NCBI GenBank assembly: GCA_014584695.1
Contig: JACTMI010000028.1
Span: 62,001 to 126,000, forward strand
Origin: Acidobacteriota bacterium
GTDB taxonomy: Bacteria; Acidobacteriota; Thermoanaerobaculia; Multivoradales; JAGPDF01
Direction: 5' to 3'
Length of the DNA stretch: 64,000 bases
In this document: in pieces, positions 50,894-58,870 of the stretch
How the letters are laid out: each line of letters opens with the position of its first letter
Numbering within the stretch: position 1 is the stretch's first letter
Program-made: the position numbers and the translations under genes
Notes under the pieces: model-generated
Seen by the model: only the letters and a program-made list of their open reading frames with translations
Databases searched by the model: none
What the model was told of the DNA's origin: nothing

Positions 50894-51310
50894 TCAGTTG
50901 GGTGGGGCGGTGGGGCGGGGGGCGACGAGCTCGAGGCCGATCGGCGGGGGAGTGGCGACGAAGCGCTTGACGGCGCACTGGTCGACGGCGCGGCGGATGG
51001 CGTCGCGGTAGCGGTCGGGGAACTCGTCGGGCAGCTCGAGGCGCAGGTCGACGCGCTCGATCCCGGGGCGGCCCGGGTCCCGCACCACTTCGAGCTCGAC
51101 CCCCAGCCCCGCGGTCGACAGCTCGCGGCTCTGGCAGAACCGGAGCGCGTAGTAGCCGGCGCAAGTGGCGAGCGAGGCCAGGAAGAGGTCGAACGGCGCG
51201 GGGGCGCTGTCGGCGCCGCCCGCTCCGAGCGGCTGATCGGTAGCGATCACGTGGCCGCGCACTCGCGTGTCGACGCGCAGGCCACCGGGAAACTCGACCT
51301 TCATGTTCAT
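50894..51310 (-). CDS. OsmC family peroxiredoxin-like protein
   Basis: OsmC/Ohr proteins reduce organic hydroperoxides through a Cys pair. At 138 residues the protein has both cysteines in context: Cys50 in LATCAGYYALRFCQ and Cys112 in VDQCAVKRF. Family members of the YhfA/OsmC-like branch are not all peroxidases, so the exact activity is uncertain. The ATG at 51310 overlaps the upstream Usp stop (ATGA); a second ATG six bases later is possible. Confidence 0.88.
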   Translation of the reverse strand: MNMKVEFPGGLRVDTRVRGHVIATDQPLGAGGADSAPAPFDLFLASLATCAGYYALRFCQSRELSTAGLGVELEVVRDPGRPGIERVDLRLELPDEFPDRYRDAIRRAVDQCAVKRFVATPPPIGLELVAPRPTAPPN

Positions 51311-52215
51311 CCGGATCCCTCTCCGCCCGCCGGCCGGGTCGCCGCCTCGTGGCGCGGCACGATCAGCAGGTTGGTGGCGGCGCGGCGCAGCACGCCGGTC
51401 GCGACGCTGCCCAGCAGCCAACGCTCGATGCCCGAGCGGCCGTGGGTGCCGAGCACGATGAGGTCCGCTTGCCGGCCGGAGGCCTCCTCGAGGATCGCGT
51501 CCCGGGCATCGCCGGTGCGCACGCAGAGGTCGAAACGATCCGCGAATGCCGGCGCGGCCGCCGCCGCGAAGCGGCGCAGCTCGTCGACCGCGAACGCCCG
51601 CACCCGCTCGGGCGCGAAGTGAATCGACGCCGCGAGCTCCTGCGGGTGGAGCACGAAGAGCAGCTCGACGGCGGGCGGTCCGCCGGGTAGCGCGGAGAGC
51701 AGTCGGATCGCCTCGGCGAGCGCCTTCTCGGCCGGCGGCGAGAGATCCACCGCGACCAGCACGCGGCTCGGCGGCAGCCGGTCGGGGCGCCGGACCACCA
51801 GCACCGGGCGCTGCGTCCGGCGCAGCAGGCGGTCGGCCGTGGTGCCGAGCTCGGGGTGCCGCGGCGGTCCGAGCACGATCAGCTCGGCGTCGCGCTCGTC
51901 CGCGATCGAGGCCAACACGAGATCGGCCGGGCCGAGACGGACCAGCGATTCGACCGCCGCCGCGCCGGTGCGCTCGACCTGGTCGCGCAGAGCCGCCGCC
52001 AGCTCCAGGCGCTGTCGGTCCAGCAGTGCCGCGTCCGGAACGAACCCGCCGCCGGGTGAACCGAGGAGGATCGGCGGCGGCGACTCCGCGTGAACCACCA
52101 TCGCCAGCCGGTGCAGGGCGGTGGCGAGGGCTCGCGCCGCCTCGACGAACGGGTCGCTGTCCGCCCCGAGAGGGGTCGCGATCAGGACCGGCCGATCCCA
52201 CGCCTCCGCGCCCAT
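51307..52215 (-). CDS. tandem universal stress protein (two Usp domains)
   Basis: The 302-residue protein has two UspA-like domains. The second keeps the ATP-binding loop VLGTHGRSGIERWLLGSVA; the first has VLGPPRHPELGTTADRLL, a weaker version. Each starts with a beta strand (VLIATPLGADSDP; VLVAVDLSPPAEKAL). The start at 52215 has AGAGAGG eight bases upstream; a further ATG at 52284 would add 23 residues. It sits in a run with OsmC and a two-component pair, as in stress or redox regulons. Confidence 0.88.
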   Translation of the reverse strand: MGAEAWDRPVLIATPLGADSDPFVEAARALATALHRLAMVVHAESPPPILLGSPGGGFVPDAALLDRQRLELAAALRDQVERTGAAAVESLVRLGPADLVLASIADERDAELIVLGPPRHPELGTTADRLLRRTQRPVLVVRRPDRLPPSRVLVAVDLSPPAEKALAEAIRLLSALPGGPPAVELLFVLHPQELAASIHFAPERVRAFAVDELRRFAAAAAPAFADRFDLCVRTGDARDAILEEASGRQADLIVLGTHGRSGIERWLLGSVATGVLRRAATNLLIVPRHEAATRPAGGEGSG

Positions 52216-52287
52216 GCTCGAAGCCTCTCTTGCGCGCTCGACCGCGTCCACACCCGGCCGGGTGGGCCGGCCGGGCCGGAGCATCGG

Positions 52288-52932
52288 TCAGCCCTTGGGC
52301 GGCTCGACGATGCGGTGCCGGAGGGCGAAGGCCACCACCTGCGCCCGGTTGTGCAGGTGGAGCTTGTCCAGGATGTTGCGCACGTGGAACTTGACGGTGT
52401 TTTCCGAAACGCCCAGGCGATGGGCCAGCTTGCGGTTCGAGGTCACGCCCTCGACCAGGCAGCGCAACACGTCGAGCTCGCGCTCGGTCAGCGCGTCGGG
52501 ATCCTCGCGCGTCGCCGCCGGCTTGGCCAGCTCGCGCATCAGCTTGCGGGCCAGCGAAGGGGTGATCGCCGGTTCTCCCCGCGACAGGCCCTCGAGCTGG
52601 GCGAAGAACTCGGCAGCTTCGAGGTTCTTGAGCAGGTAGCCCTGGGCTCCGGCCTTGATCGCTTCGAACAGGTTCTGGTCGTCGTCGGAGGCGGTGAGCA
52701 CGACGATCTTCACCGTCGTCAGGTCCGCCGCGATCAGCTTGGTGGCGGCGAGGCCGTCGAGCTCCGGCATCGCCAGGTCCATGAGCACGACGTCGGGCTT
52801 GTGCCGGTGAGCGAGCTCGACCGCCTCGCGGCCGTTGCGGGCCTCCCCGACCACCTCGTAGGACCGCGCCTGGAGCAGGCTCTTCAGACTCTCCCGGAAC
52901 AGCGCGTGGTCGTCCGCGATCAGGATGCGCAT
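52288..52932 (-). CDS. NarL/FixJ-type response regulator
   Basis: The 214-residue product has a receiver domain (acid pair in IADDHALF, phospho-acceptor Asp52 in VVLMDLAMPELDG, Lys102) and a C-terminal LuxR helix-turn-helix (LTERELDVLRCLVEG; SNRKLAHRLGVSENTVKFHV). It binds DNA when phosphorylated, most likely by the GAF kinase encoded just upstream. GGGAGACC precedes the ATG. Confidence 0.94.
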   Translation of the reverse strand: MRILIADDHALFRESLKSLLQARSYEVVGEARNGREAVELAHRHKPDVVLMDLAMPELDGLAATKLIAADLTTVKIVVLTASDDDQNLFEAIKAGAQGYLLKNLEAAEFFAQLEGLSRGEPAITPSLARKLMRELAKPAATREDPDALTERELDVLRCLVEGVTSNRKLAHRLGVSENTVKFHVRNILDKLHLHNRAQVVAFALRHRIVEPPKG

Positions 52933-52951
52933 CTGGTCTCCCTTCCCATGG

Positions 52952-54298
52952 TCATCCAGCGCCCACCGAGGCCGCCGGCAGTCGCAACTTCACACTCGTC
53001 CCGAGCCCTGGGGCGCTCTGGATCTCGAGCTCGCTTCCCACCGTCCGGGCCCGCTCGCGCATGGTCGCCAAGCCGAAGTGGTCGGGACCTGCCCGCCGGA
53101 CGTTGGCGGGATCGAACCCCGATCCATCGTCACTTACTTCGAGGAGGATCTCACGGTCCCGCCTCTCGATGACGATTTCGACCCGACTCGCCCCCGCGTG
53201 CTTGCGCACGTTGGCGAGTGCCTCTTGCGCGATGCGCAGCACCTGGGTCTCGTGGCCGGGTGCCAAGCGGATCCCCTCGGTGGCGTGGAACTCGACGGCG
53301 ATACCGGTCTGGTCCTGCCACTGTCGAACATAGTCCTGTACCGCTTGGACGAGGTCCTTGCCCACGTTGCCGGCGGACCGGAGCGCGAGGATCCCTTCCC
53401 GCACGTCGGTGTAGGTCTCGCGCGCCGCCGAGGAGAGCTGATCGAGCTGCCGGACCGCCTCCTCGGCGCGGTTCGAGCGCACGTACTCGGCGATCGCCTG
53501 CGTCTTCGCGTTGACGAACGCAAGCACCTGGGCGACTCCGTCGTGCATCTCATGGGCGATGCGAAGTCGCTCCTCGGCCACGGCGCCAGCGCGCATCCGT
53601 TCGTGCAGGTAGGTGGTGTCGATGGCGATCGCCGCCTGAGTCGCGAATCGCACCAGGGTCTCCTCGTCCGAGACCGAAAACTCCGCCTCCCCCTCCTTGT
53701 CGGCCAGGTAGAGATTGCCGAGGAAGGGGCTCTCGCAGAGGATGGGCACGGCGAGCAGGGAGCGCATCGGGGGGTGACCGGGAGGAAAGCCAACGGAGAG
53801 CGGGTGCTTCGCGATGTCCCTCAAGCGGAGCCTCTCGCCCGCTCGCAGCACCACGCCGAGCAAGCCGCGGCCTTGCGGTGGGGAGCCCAGGCGACGCCGA
53901 GATTCCTCGCTGATACCGCTGGTCACGAAGGCATCGACGCGACCCTCGCGGTCGACGACCGTCACTGCGCCGTAGCGTGCGCCGATCAGGATCCTCGCGG
54001 CATCGACCGCCTTCTGCAGCAGAGTCTCCAGCTCCAGCTCGCCGTAGACGTCGACGGCCGCTCGATGGAGCGCCAGCAGCTCGGCGTTCTGGCGCTCGAG
54101 CTGCGTATGGAGCCGCCGTACGTACTGGAAGAGAAGCCCCAGCAGGACGACTCCACCGGCCACCGTCATTCCGGCGAGCAGGATGCGGGCCTGTGTGGTT
54201 CGGATCTGGGGATAGATCTGGATGCGGACCACATCCTGGGCCAGGGCGAACAGCACCAAGCCGGCAACCGCCGTCCATTTGAGGCGCGCTAGCGTCAT
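52952..54298 (-). CDS. GAF-domain sensor histidine kinase, HPK7/NarX type
   Basis: The 448-residue protein has two membrane helices (about 8-28 and 38-60), a short coiled coil, and a GAF domain (ETLLQKAVDAARILIGARYG; VPILCESPFLGNLYLADKEG). The NarX-type dimerisation domain has RIAHEMHDGVAQVL (His252), and the ATPase domain has EALANVRKHA, DDGSGFDP and FGLATMRERA. The ligand of the GAF domain is not evident. It lies 19 bases from its response regulator. Confidence 0.92.
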   Translation of the reverse strand: MTLARLKWTAVAGLVLFALAQDVVRIQIYPQIRTTQARILLAGMTVAGGVVLLGLLFQYVRRLHTQLERQNAELLALHRAAVDVYGELELETLLQKAVDAARILIGARYGAVTVVDREGRVDAFVTSGISEESRRRLGSPPQGRGLLGVVLRAGERLRLRDIAKHPLSVGFPPGHPPMRSLLAVPILCESPFLGNLYLADKEGEAEFSVSDEETLVRFATQAAIAIDTTYLHERMRAGAVAEERLRIAHEMHDGVAQVLAFVNAKTQAIAEYVRSNRAEEAVRQLDQLSSAARETYTDVREGILALRSAGNVGKDLVQAVQDYVRQWQDQTGIAVEFHATEGIRLAPGHETQVLRIAQEALANVRKHAGASRVEIVIERRDREILLEVSDDGSGFDPANVRRAGPDHFGLATMRERARTVGSELEIQSAPGLGTSVKLRLPAASVGAG

Positions 54299-54331
54299 CG
54301 GCCCGGGCGGGATGGTACCACCGCCGAGGAA

Positions 54332-54538
54332 TCAGGGCCGACGAGTCCGAATTCCCAGGATCTCGTAGAGCGGTGACCAGCCAGCGAGGCCGGTCAGCAA
54401 CGGAAGCCATGCGAATACGAAGGCGGAAAGCGTCTTGATCTCGCCGGGAGCGCCCGCCAGCCCGTAGGCCAGCAGGGCCATGCCCAGCAGGATCCGTACG
54501 GCTCGGTCCCAGCGCGCTAGATTTCTCCGGATCGGCAT
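54332..54538 (-). CDS. DUF2892 (YgaP-like) small membrane protein
   Basis: The 68-residue protein has two hydrophobic helices. The family pattern is clear: RNLARWDRAVRILLGMALLA near the start and LLTGLAGWSPLYEILGI near the end. In most members the second motif is GxCPLY; here Ser replaces Cys. It lies 33 bases upstream of the GAF kinase and probably heads that operon. Confidence 0.85.
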   Translation of the reverse strand: MPIRRNLARWDRAVRILLGMALLAYGLAGAPGEIKTLSAFVFAWLPLLTGLAGWSPLYEILGIRTRRP

Positions 54539-54796
54539 CGTTCGTGGCCTTCGGCGCCCGGTCAGAGCGTGCTTCAGGTTGGCGCGGACTCCATCCTGTC
54601 GGCAGGCGGCGGGCGACGCGTTGCCGGGCGGGTTGGTTCCCGCCTGTTCGGGTAGGGTCGAGCAGCGTAAGATCGGTCCTCACCGAGACCCGCCGATGCC
54701 GTTTCTCGCTTCCTCCGCACCCGCTCTCGAGCCTCCGAACGGCACCCACCGCCCCGCGGCGGCGGCCCGGGCCGGAAGGTGGGGCCGCTGACCGAG
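54539..54796. other. intergenic region before dnaB
   Basis: This is the longest gap in the window (258 bases). It contains a short GC hairpin (GGCGGG, loop TTGGTT, CCCGCC near 54627-54644) and a TAAGAT box at 54668-54673 that could be the -10 of the dnaB transcript. Open frames here look like GC-driven noise. Confidence 0.4.
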
Positions 54797-56146
54797 ATGC
54801 TGGACGTACTGCCCTCCGCGAAATCGCTGCCGCAGAGCGAGGAGTCCGAACGGGCCGTGCTCGCCGCCGTTCTGCTCGATGCGCGGCTCCTGCCCACGGT
54901 CTCCGGCCGCCTCAAGGTCGAGGACTTCTACCTCGACCGCCACCGCCGCCTCTACGGCGCCATGCTCGAGCTCCAGGACGTCGACTCGCCGATCGACCTG
55001 CGCACGTTGCAGGCACGCCTCGAACAGCGCGGCGAGCTCGAGCAAGCGGGCGGCCTCGCCTACTTGGCCGGCCTCGACATCGATCTGCCCGACCTCGGCC
55101 GTTTCGAAACCTATGTCGAAATCGTCAAGGAACGCTCGATCCGGCGGCGCCTGATCGACGTCTGCCGACAGGTCACCGCCGATAGCCTGGACGGCGGTCT
55201 CGACGCCGCGGCGGTGCTCGGACGCGCCGAACAGGGGATCTTGTCGCTCGGCGAGGAAGCGATCCGGCGCGGCTTCGTGCCGCTCATGACCATTCTCGAG
55301 GAGACGCTGCAGGTGCTCGAGGAGAGCCCCGGCAAGGGGCTCACCGGCGTGCCGACCGGCTTCCACGATCTCGACCGCATGACGCACGGGCTCGGCCGCG
55401 GCGCCCTGATCATCATCGCCGGCCGGCCGGGCATGGGCAAAACGAGCCTCGCGCTCAACATCGCCCAGCACGTGGCGACCCGGCTGGCGCGGACGGTGGG
55501 GATCTTCTCGCTCGAGATGGGGCAGCAGGAGCTGGCGCTGCGGATCCTCTGCTCGCTCGCCGACGTCAGCTTCTCGGCGCTGCGCAAGGGGCACCTGTCG
55601 CAGCAGCGCTGGACGCGCGTGGTGCAGACTATGTCGGAGATCGGTCGGGCGCCGCTGTTCATCGACGACTCGGCGTCGCCGACCATCCTCGAAGTCGCCT
55701 CCAAGGCGCGCCGCCTCAAAGCGGAGAAACGGTTGGAGCTGCTGGTCGTCGACTACCTGCAGCTGATGCAGGCCGGGGGGCGCTTCGAGAACCGCAACCT
55801 CGAGATCTCCGCCATCACCAGGTCGATGAAGCAGTTGGCCAAGGAGCTCGACATTCCGGTCGTCCTGCTGTCTCAGCTCTCCCGCATGCCGGAGCGGCGC
55901 GGCAGCGACCACCGGCCGCAGCTCGCGGACCTGCGGGAATCGGGCGCGATCGAGCAGGACGCCGACATGGTGGCGTTCGTCTACCGCGACGAGATCTACA
56001 ACGAAGAGGCGGTGCGCGGCGAAGCGGAGCTCATCATCGCCAAGCATCGCAACGGCGAGACCGGCACCATCAAGCTGATCTTCCAGGGCGACCGCACGAC
56101 TTTCCTCAATCCCGCCGCCGAAGGCTACGAGGGGATGGTTGGCTGA
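54797..56146 (+). CDS. dnaB: replicative DNA helicase DnaB
   Basis: DnaB unwinds the replication fork. The protein has about 449 residues: an N-terminal domain (SEESERAVLAAVLLDARLL), a linker and the RecA-like motor with Walker A GRPGMGKTSLA, FSLEMGQQEL, Walker B LLVVDYLQLM and LRESGAIEQDADMVAFVYR. The ATG at 54797 was preferred to a GTG 18 bases earlier. No intein is present. It leads a co-directional run with alr, the mla genes and radA. Confidence 0.95.
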   Translation: MLDVLPSAKSLPQSEESERAVLAAVLLDARLLPTVSGRLKVEDFYLDRHRRLYGAMLELQDVDSPIDLRTLQARLEQRGELEQAGGLAYLAGLDIDLPDLGRFETYVEIVKERSIRRRLIDVCRQVTADSLDGGLDAAAVLGRAEQGILSLGEEAIRRGFVPLMTILEETLQVLEESPGKGLTGVPTGFHDLDRMTHGLGRGALIIIAGRPGMGKTSLALNIAQHVATRLARTVGIFSLEMGQQELALRILCSLADVSFSALRKGHLSQQRWTRVVQTMSEIGRAPLFIDDSASPTILEVASKARRLKAEKRLELLVVDYLQLMQAGGRFENRNLEISAITRSMKQLAKELDIPVVLLSQLSRMPERRGSDHRPQLADLRESGAIEQDADMVAFVYRDEIYNEEAVRGEAELIIAKHRNGETGTIKLIFQGDRTTFLNPAAEGYEGMVG

Positions 56147-57329
56147 CGCCGGCGCAGCGCTGGCACCGCTGCGCGGCGCGCGGGTGGAGATCGACCTGGG
56201 CGCCCTGGAGCGGAATTTCGACCGCCTCGCGGCCCGCGTCGCGCCGGCCGGTGCGTGGGCGGTCGTCAAGGCCGATGCCTACGGCCACGGTGCCGTTGCG
56301 GTCGCCAGGACGCTGGAGGCCAGGGGCGCGGGTGGCTTCGCGGTGGCGCTGGTCGAGGAGGGCCAAGAGCTGCGGCGCGCCGGCATCCGGTCCCCCATCC
56401 TGGTGCTCTCTCCGGTGCCGCCCAGCGCCTATCCTCTGCTGCGGCGAGACGAGCTCGTGCCGGCGCTGTCGAGCCTGGACCAGGTGGCGACGCTCGAGGC
56501 CTTCGCGCGCCGGGCCGGCTGGTCTCTGCCGGTGCACCTGAAATTCGATACCGGCATGACCCGGCTGGGCATCCCTTGGCGGGCGGCGGGCGAGGCGGTG
56601 CGGGCGGTGGGGGAGTCCGCGTGGCTCCGGTTGGCGGGGGTCATGTCCCACCTCGCGGAGGCGGAGGTGCCGGAGAGCGCCGCCAACCGCGAGCAGCTCG
56701 AGCGCTTCTCGACCGTCGTCGCGGCCCTGTCCAGCGAGCAGCGAGCGCGCGTGGCCGTCCATCTGGCCAATAGCGCGGCGGCGCTCCACCAGGCCCCCAC
56801 GCGGCTCGATCTGGTCCGTCTGGGGCTGTCGCTCTACGGCGTGGATCCGGCCAGCCCGGTCGCGCCGGGAGAGCTGGAACCCGTGCTCTCGGTCGTGGCC
56901 GAGATCGTCCAGTGCCACTCCGTCGCGCGCGGCGATCGCGTGGGCTACGGCGGCCGCTGGGTGGCGCAGCGGTCGAGCCGGATCGCGATGGTCCCGGTGG
57001 GTTACGCGGACGGCTACTCCTGGCGGCTGGGCAACCGTGCCGAGGCCATCGTGCGCGGCCGCCGCGTGCCGGTCGCGGGCTCGGTATCGATGGACCTGTT
57101 GGCGCTCGACGTGACCGACTCGGGCGGCGAGGTGGGAGAGCCCGCCGTGCTGGTGGGCAGGCGCGGCGAGGCGGAGGTCACCGTCGGGGAGCTCGCCGGC
57201 GCGGCTGGCACCATCGCGTACGAGCTGCTCTGCTTGTTCGGCCTGCGGCTTCCCCGGCGTCACCTGCGCACGTCGGCGTCGGCGGGCGTGAGCCGTCCGG
57301 CCGCCGCGGGAGCGGGCGCGACGAGATGA
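56139..57329 (+). CDS. alr: alanine racemase
   Basis: Alr makes D-alanine for peptidoglycan. The 396-residue product is PLP-dependent: Lys44 in AVVKADAYGHG binds the cofactor, and the second base is the Tyr in VPVGYADGYSW. HLKFDTGMTRLG and the C-terminal GSVSMDLLALDV are standard. The TTG at 56139 overlaps dnaB by eight bases; an internal start would lose the conserved N-terminus. Confidence 0.94.
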   Translation: MADAGAALAPLRGARVEIDLGALERNFDRLAARVAPAGAWAVVKADAYGHGAVAVARTLEARGAGGFAVALVEEGQELRRAGIRSPILVLSPVPPSAYPLLRRDELVPALSSLDQVATLEAFARRAGWSLPVHLKFDTGMTRLGIPWRAAGEAVRAVGESAWLRLAGVMSHLAEAEVPESAANREQLERFSTVVAALSSEQRARVAVHLANSAAALHQAPTRLDLVRLGLSLYGVDPASPVAPGELEPVLSVVAEIVQCHSVARGDRVGYGGRWVAQRSSRIAMVPVGYADGYSWRLGNRAEAIVRGRRVPVAGSVSMDLLALDVTDSGGEVGEPAVLVGRRGEAEVTVGELAGAAGTIAYELLCLFGLRLPRRHLRTSASAGVSRPAAAGAGATR

Positions 57330-58081
57330 AGCTGCCGGGTCTGGCCGAGACCTTCCTCACCGAGGTCGGACGCTTCTTCCAGATGCTCTGGCGGGTCCTG
57401 CTCTGGACGCCGCGGCCGCCCTACGATCTGCGCGAGCTCACCCGGCAGATGGTGCGAGTCGGCGTCGACTCGCTGCCAGTGGTGCTGTTGACGACGCTGT
57501 TCACCGGCATGGTGATGGCGCTCCAGACCTTCTCGACCCTCAAGCGCTTCAATGCCGAGGCTTACGTCGGCTCGCTGGTCGCCCTCTCGATGGTGCGGGA
57601 GCTGTCGCCGGTGATCGCCTCGCTGCTGATCGCCGGCCGCTGCGGATCGGCGATGGGAGCCGAGCTCGGAACCATGCGGGTCACCGAGCAGATCGACGCC
57701 CTCGAGGTCCTGGCCACCGACCCGATCCACTACCTGGTGGTGCCGCGGGTCTGGGCCACGGTCCTGACACTGCCGCTGTTGATCGTCATCGGCGACGCGG
57801 TCGGTATCGCCGGCGGCTACCTGGTCTCGGTGGTCTACTTCGGGGCCAATCCGGTCACCTACATGGCCAACACGTTCCAGTTCATGGATCTGGACGACGT
57901 CACCTCGGGCCTGATCAAGGCGGCGGTGTTCGGCCTCATCATCTCGGTGGTGGGCTGCCAGAAGGGGTACTTCACGCGCGGTGGCGCCGAAGGCGTGGGC
58001 CGTGCCACGACGCGCGCGGTGGTGCTCGCCTCGATCGCCATCCTGATCGCCGACTTCTTCCTCACCAAGATCCTGTTCTGA
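57326..58081 (+). CDS. mlaE: MlaE-type ABC transporter permease
   Basis: This is the inner-membrane permease of an Mla/MCE system that moves phospholipids between membranes. The 251-residue protein has several hydrophobic helices and the family segments TLFTGMVMALQ, VRELSPVIASLLIAGRCG and GAELGTMRVTEQIDALEVLA. ATGA overlap with alr; four bases to mlaF. Confidence 0.94.
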   Translation: MKLPGLAETFLTEVGRFFQMLWRVLLWTPRPPYDLRELTRQMVRVGVDSLPVVLLTTLFTGMVMALQTFSTLKRFNAEAYVGSLVALSMVRELSPVIASLLIAGRCGSAMGAELGTMRVTEQIDALEVLATDPIHYLVVPRVWATVLTLPLLIVIGDAVGIAGGYLVSVVYFGANPVTYMANTFQFMDLDDVTSGLIKAAVFGLIISVVGCQKGYFTRGGAEGVGRATTRAVVLASIAILIADFFLTKILF

Positions 58082-58085
58082 GCCG

Positions 58086-58847
58086 ATGCCCGCTTCCTCG
58101 ACGACGAAGATCCGCCTCGACCAGGTATCGAAGGCGTTCGGTGACAAGCAGGTCCTCGACCGGCTCGACTTCGAGGTCTACACCGGGGACTCCGTTGTCG
58201 TACTCGGCGGCTCGGGCACCGGCAAGAGCGTGCTGCTCAAGCACATGATCGGGCTGCTGCGGCCCGACTCCGGCCGCGTGCTCGTCGACGGCACCGATCT
58301 CGCCACGCTCGACGAGCGGTCGATCACCGGCTTCCGCCGCCGCTTCGGCATGGCGTTCCAGGAGGGGGCGCTTTTCGACTCCATGACGGTCTTCGACAAC
58401 GTCGCCTTCGCCTTACGGCGCGCCAAGCGGTCGCCGCGAGAGGTCGCCGAGCGGGTCGCGGCGTGCCTGGAGATGGTCCACCTGGAGGGCGCCGAGCGGA
58501 AGATGCCAGCGGAGCTGTCGGGCGGCATGCGGCGGCGAGTCGGCTTCGCGCGGGCGATCGCGCTCGAGCCTGAGATCCTGCTCTTCGACGAGCCGACCAC
58601 CGGTCTCGATCCGGTGATCAAGGCGGTCATCGACGAGCTGATTCTCGAGCTGCAGGACAGGCTCAGGTCGACCGCGGTGACGATCACGCACGACCTCGGC
58701 AGCGCCTTCCGGATCGCCGACCGCATCGCGCTGCTGTTTCGGGGCAGGATCGTCGCCTACGCGCCGCCGGAGGAGTTCCGGCAGCTCGAGGACGCGCGCG
58801 TCCAGCAGTTCATTCGCGGGCTGGCGAGCGGCCCGCTGACCGAGTGA
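58086..58847 (+). CDS. mlaF: MlaF-type ABC transporter ATP-binding protein
   Basis: The ATPase of the lipid transporter, 253 residues: Walker A LGGSGTGKSVLLKHM, Q-loop AFQEGALFDSMTV, signature LSGGMRRRVGFARA, Walker B ILLFDEPTTGLDP and switch His in ITHDL. It lies between the permease and the MCE gene. Confidence 0.94.
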   Translation: MPASSTTKIRLDQVSKAFGDKQVLDRLDFEVYTGDSVVVLGGSGTGKSVLLKHMIGLLRPDSGRVLVDGTDLATLDERSITGFRRRFGMAFQEGALFDSMTVFDNVAFALRRAKRSPREVAERVAACLEMVHLEGAERKMPAELSGGMRRRVGFARAIALEPEILLFDEPTTGLDPVIKAVIDELILELQDRLRSTAVTITHDLGSAFRIADRIALLFRGRIVAYAPPEEFRQLEDARVQQFIRGLASGPLTE

Positions 58848-58870
58848 GACGGGGAGTCCTGGAGAACGAG

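Noticed and set aside
54779-54796. GTG at 54779 as the dnaB start
   Set aside because: It is possible, but it adds six non-conserved residues and sits on top of its own SD-like GGAAGG. The ATG at 54797 is better placed.
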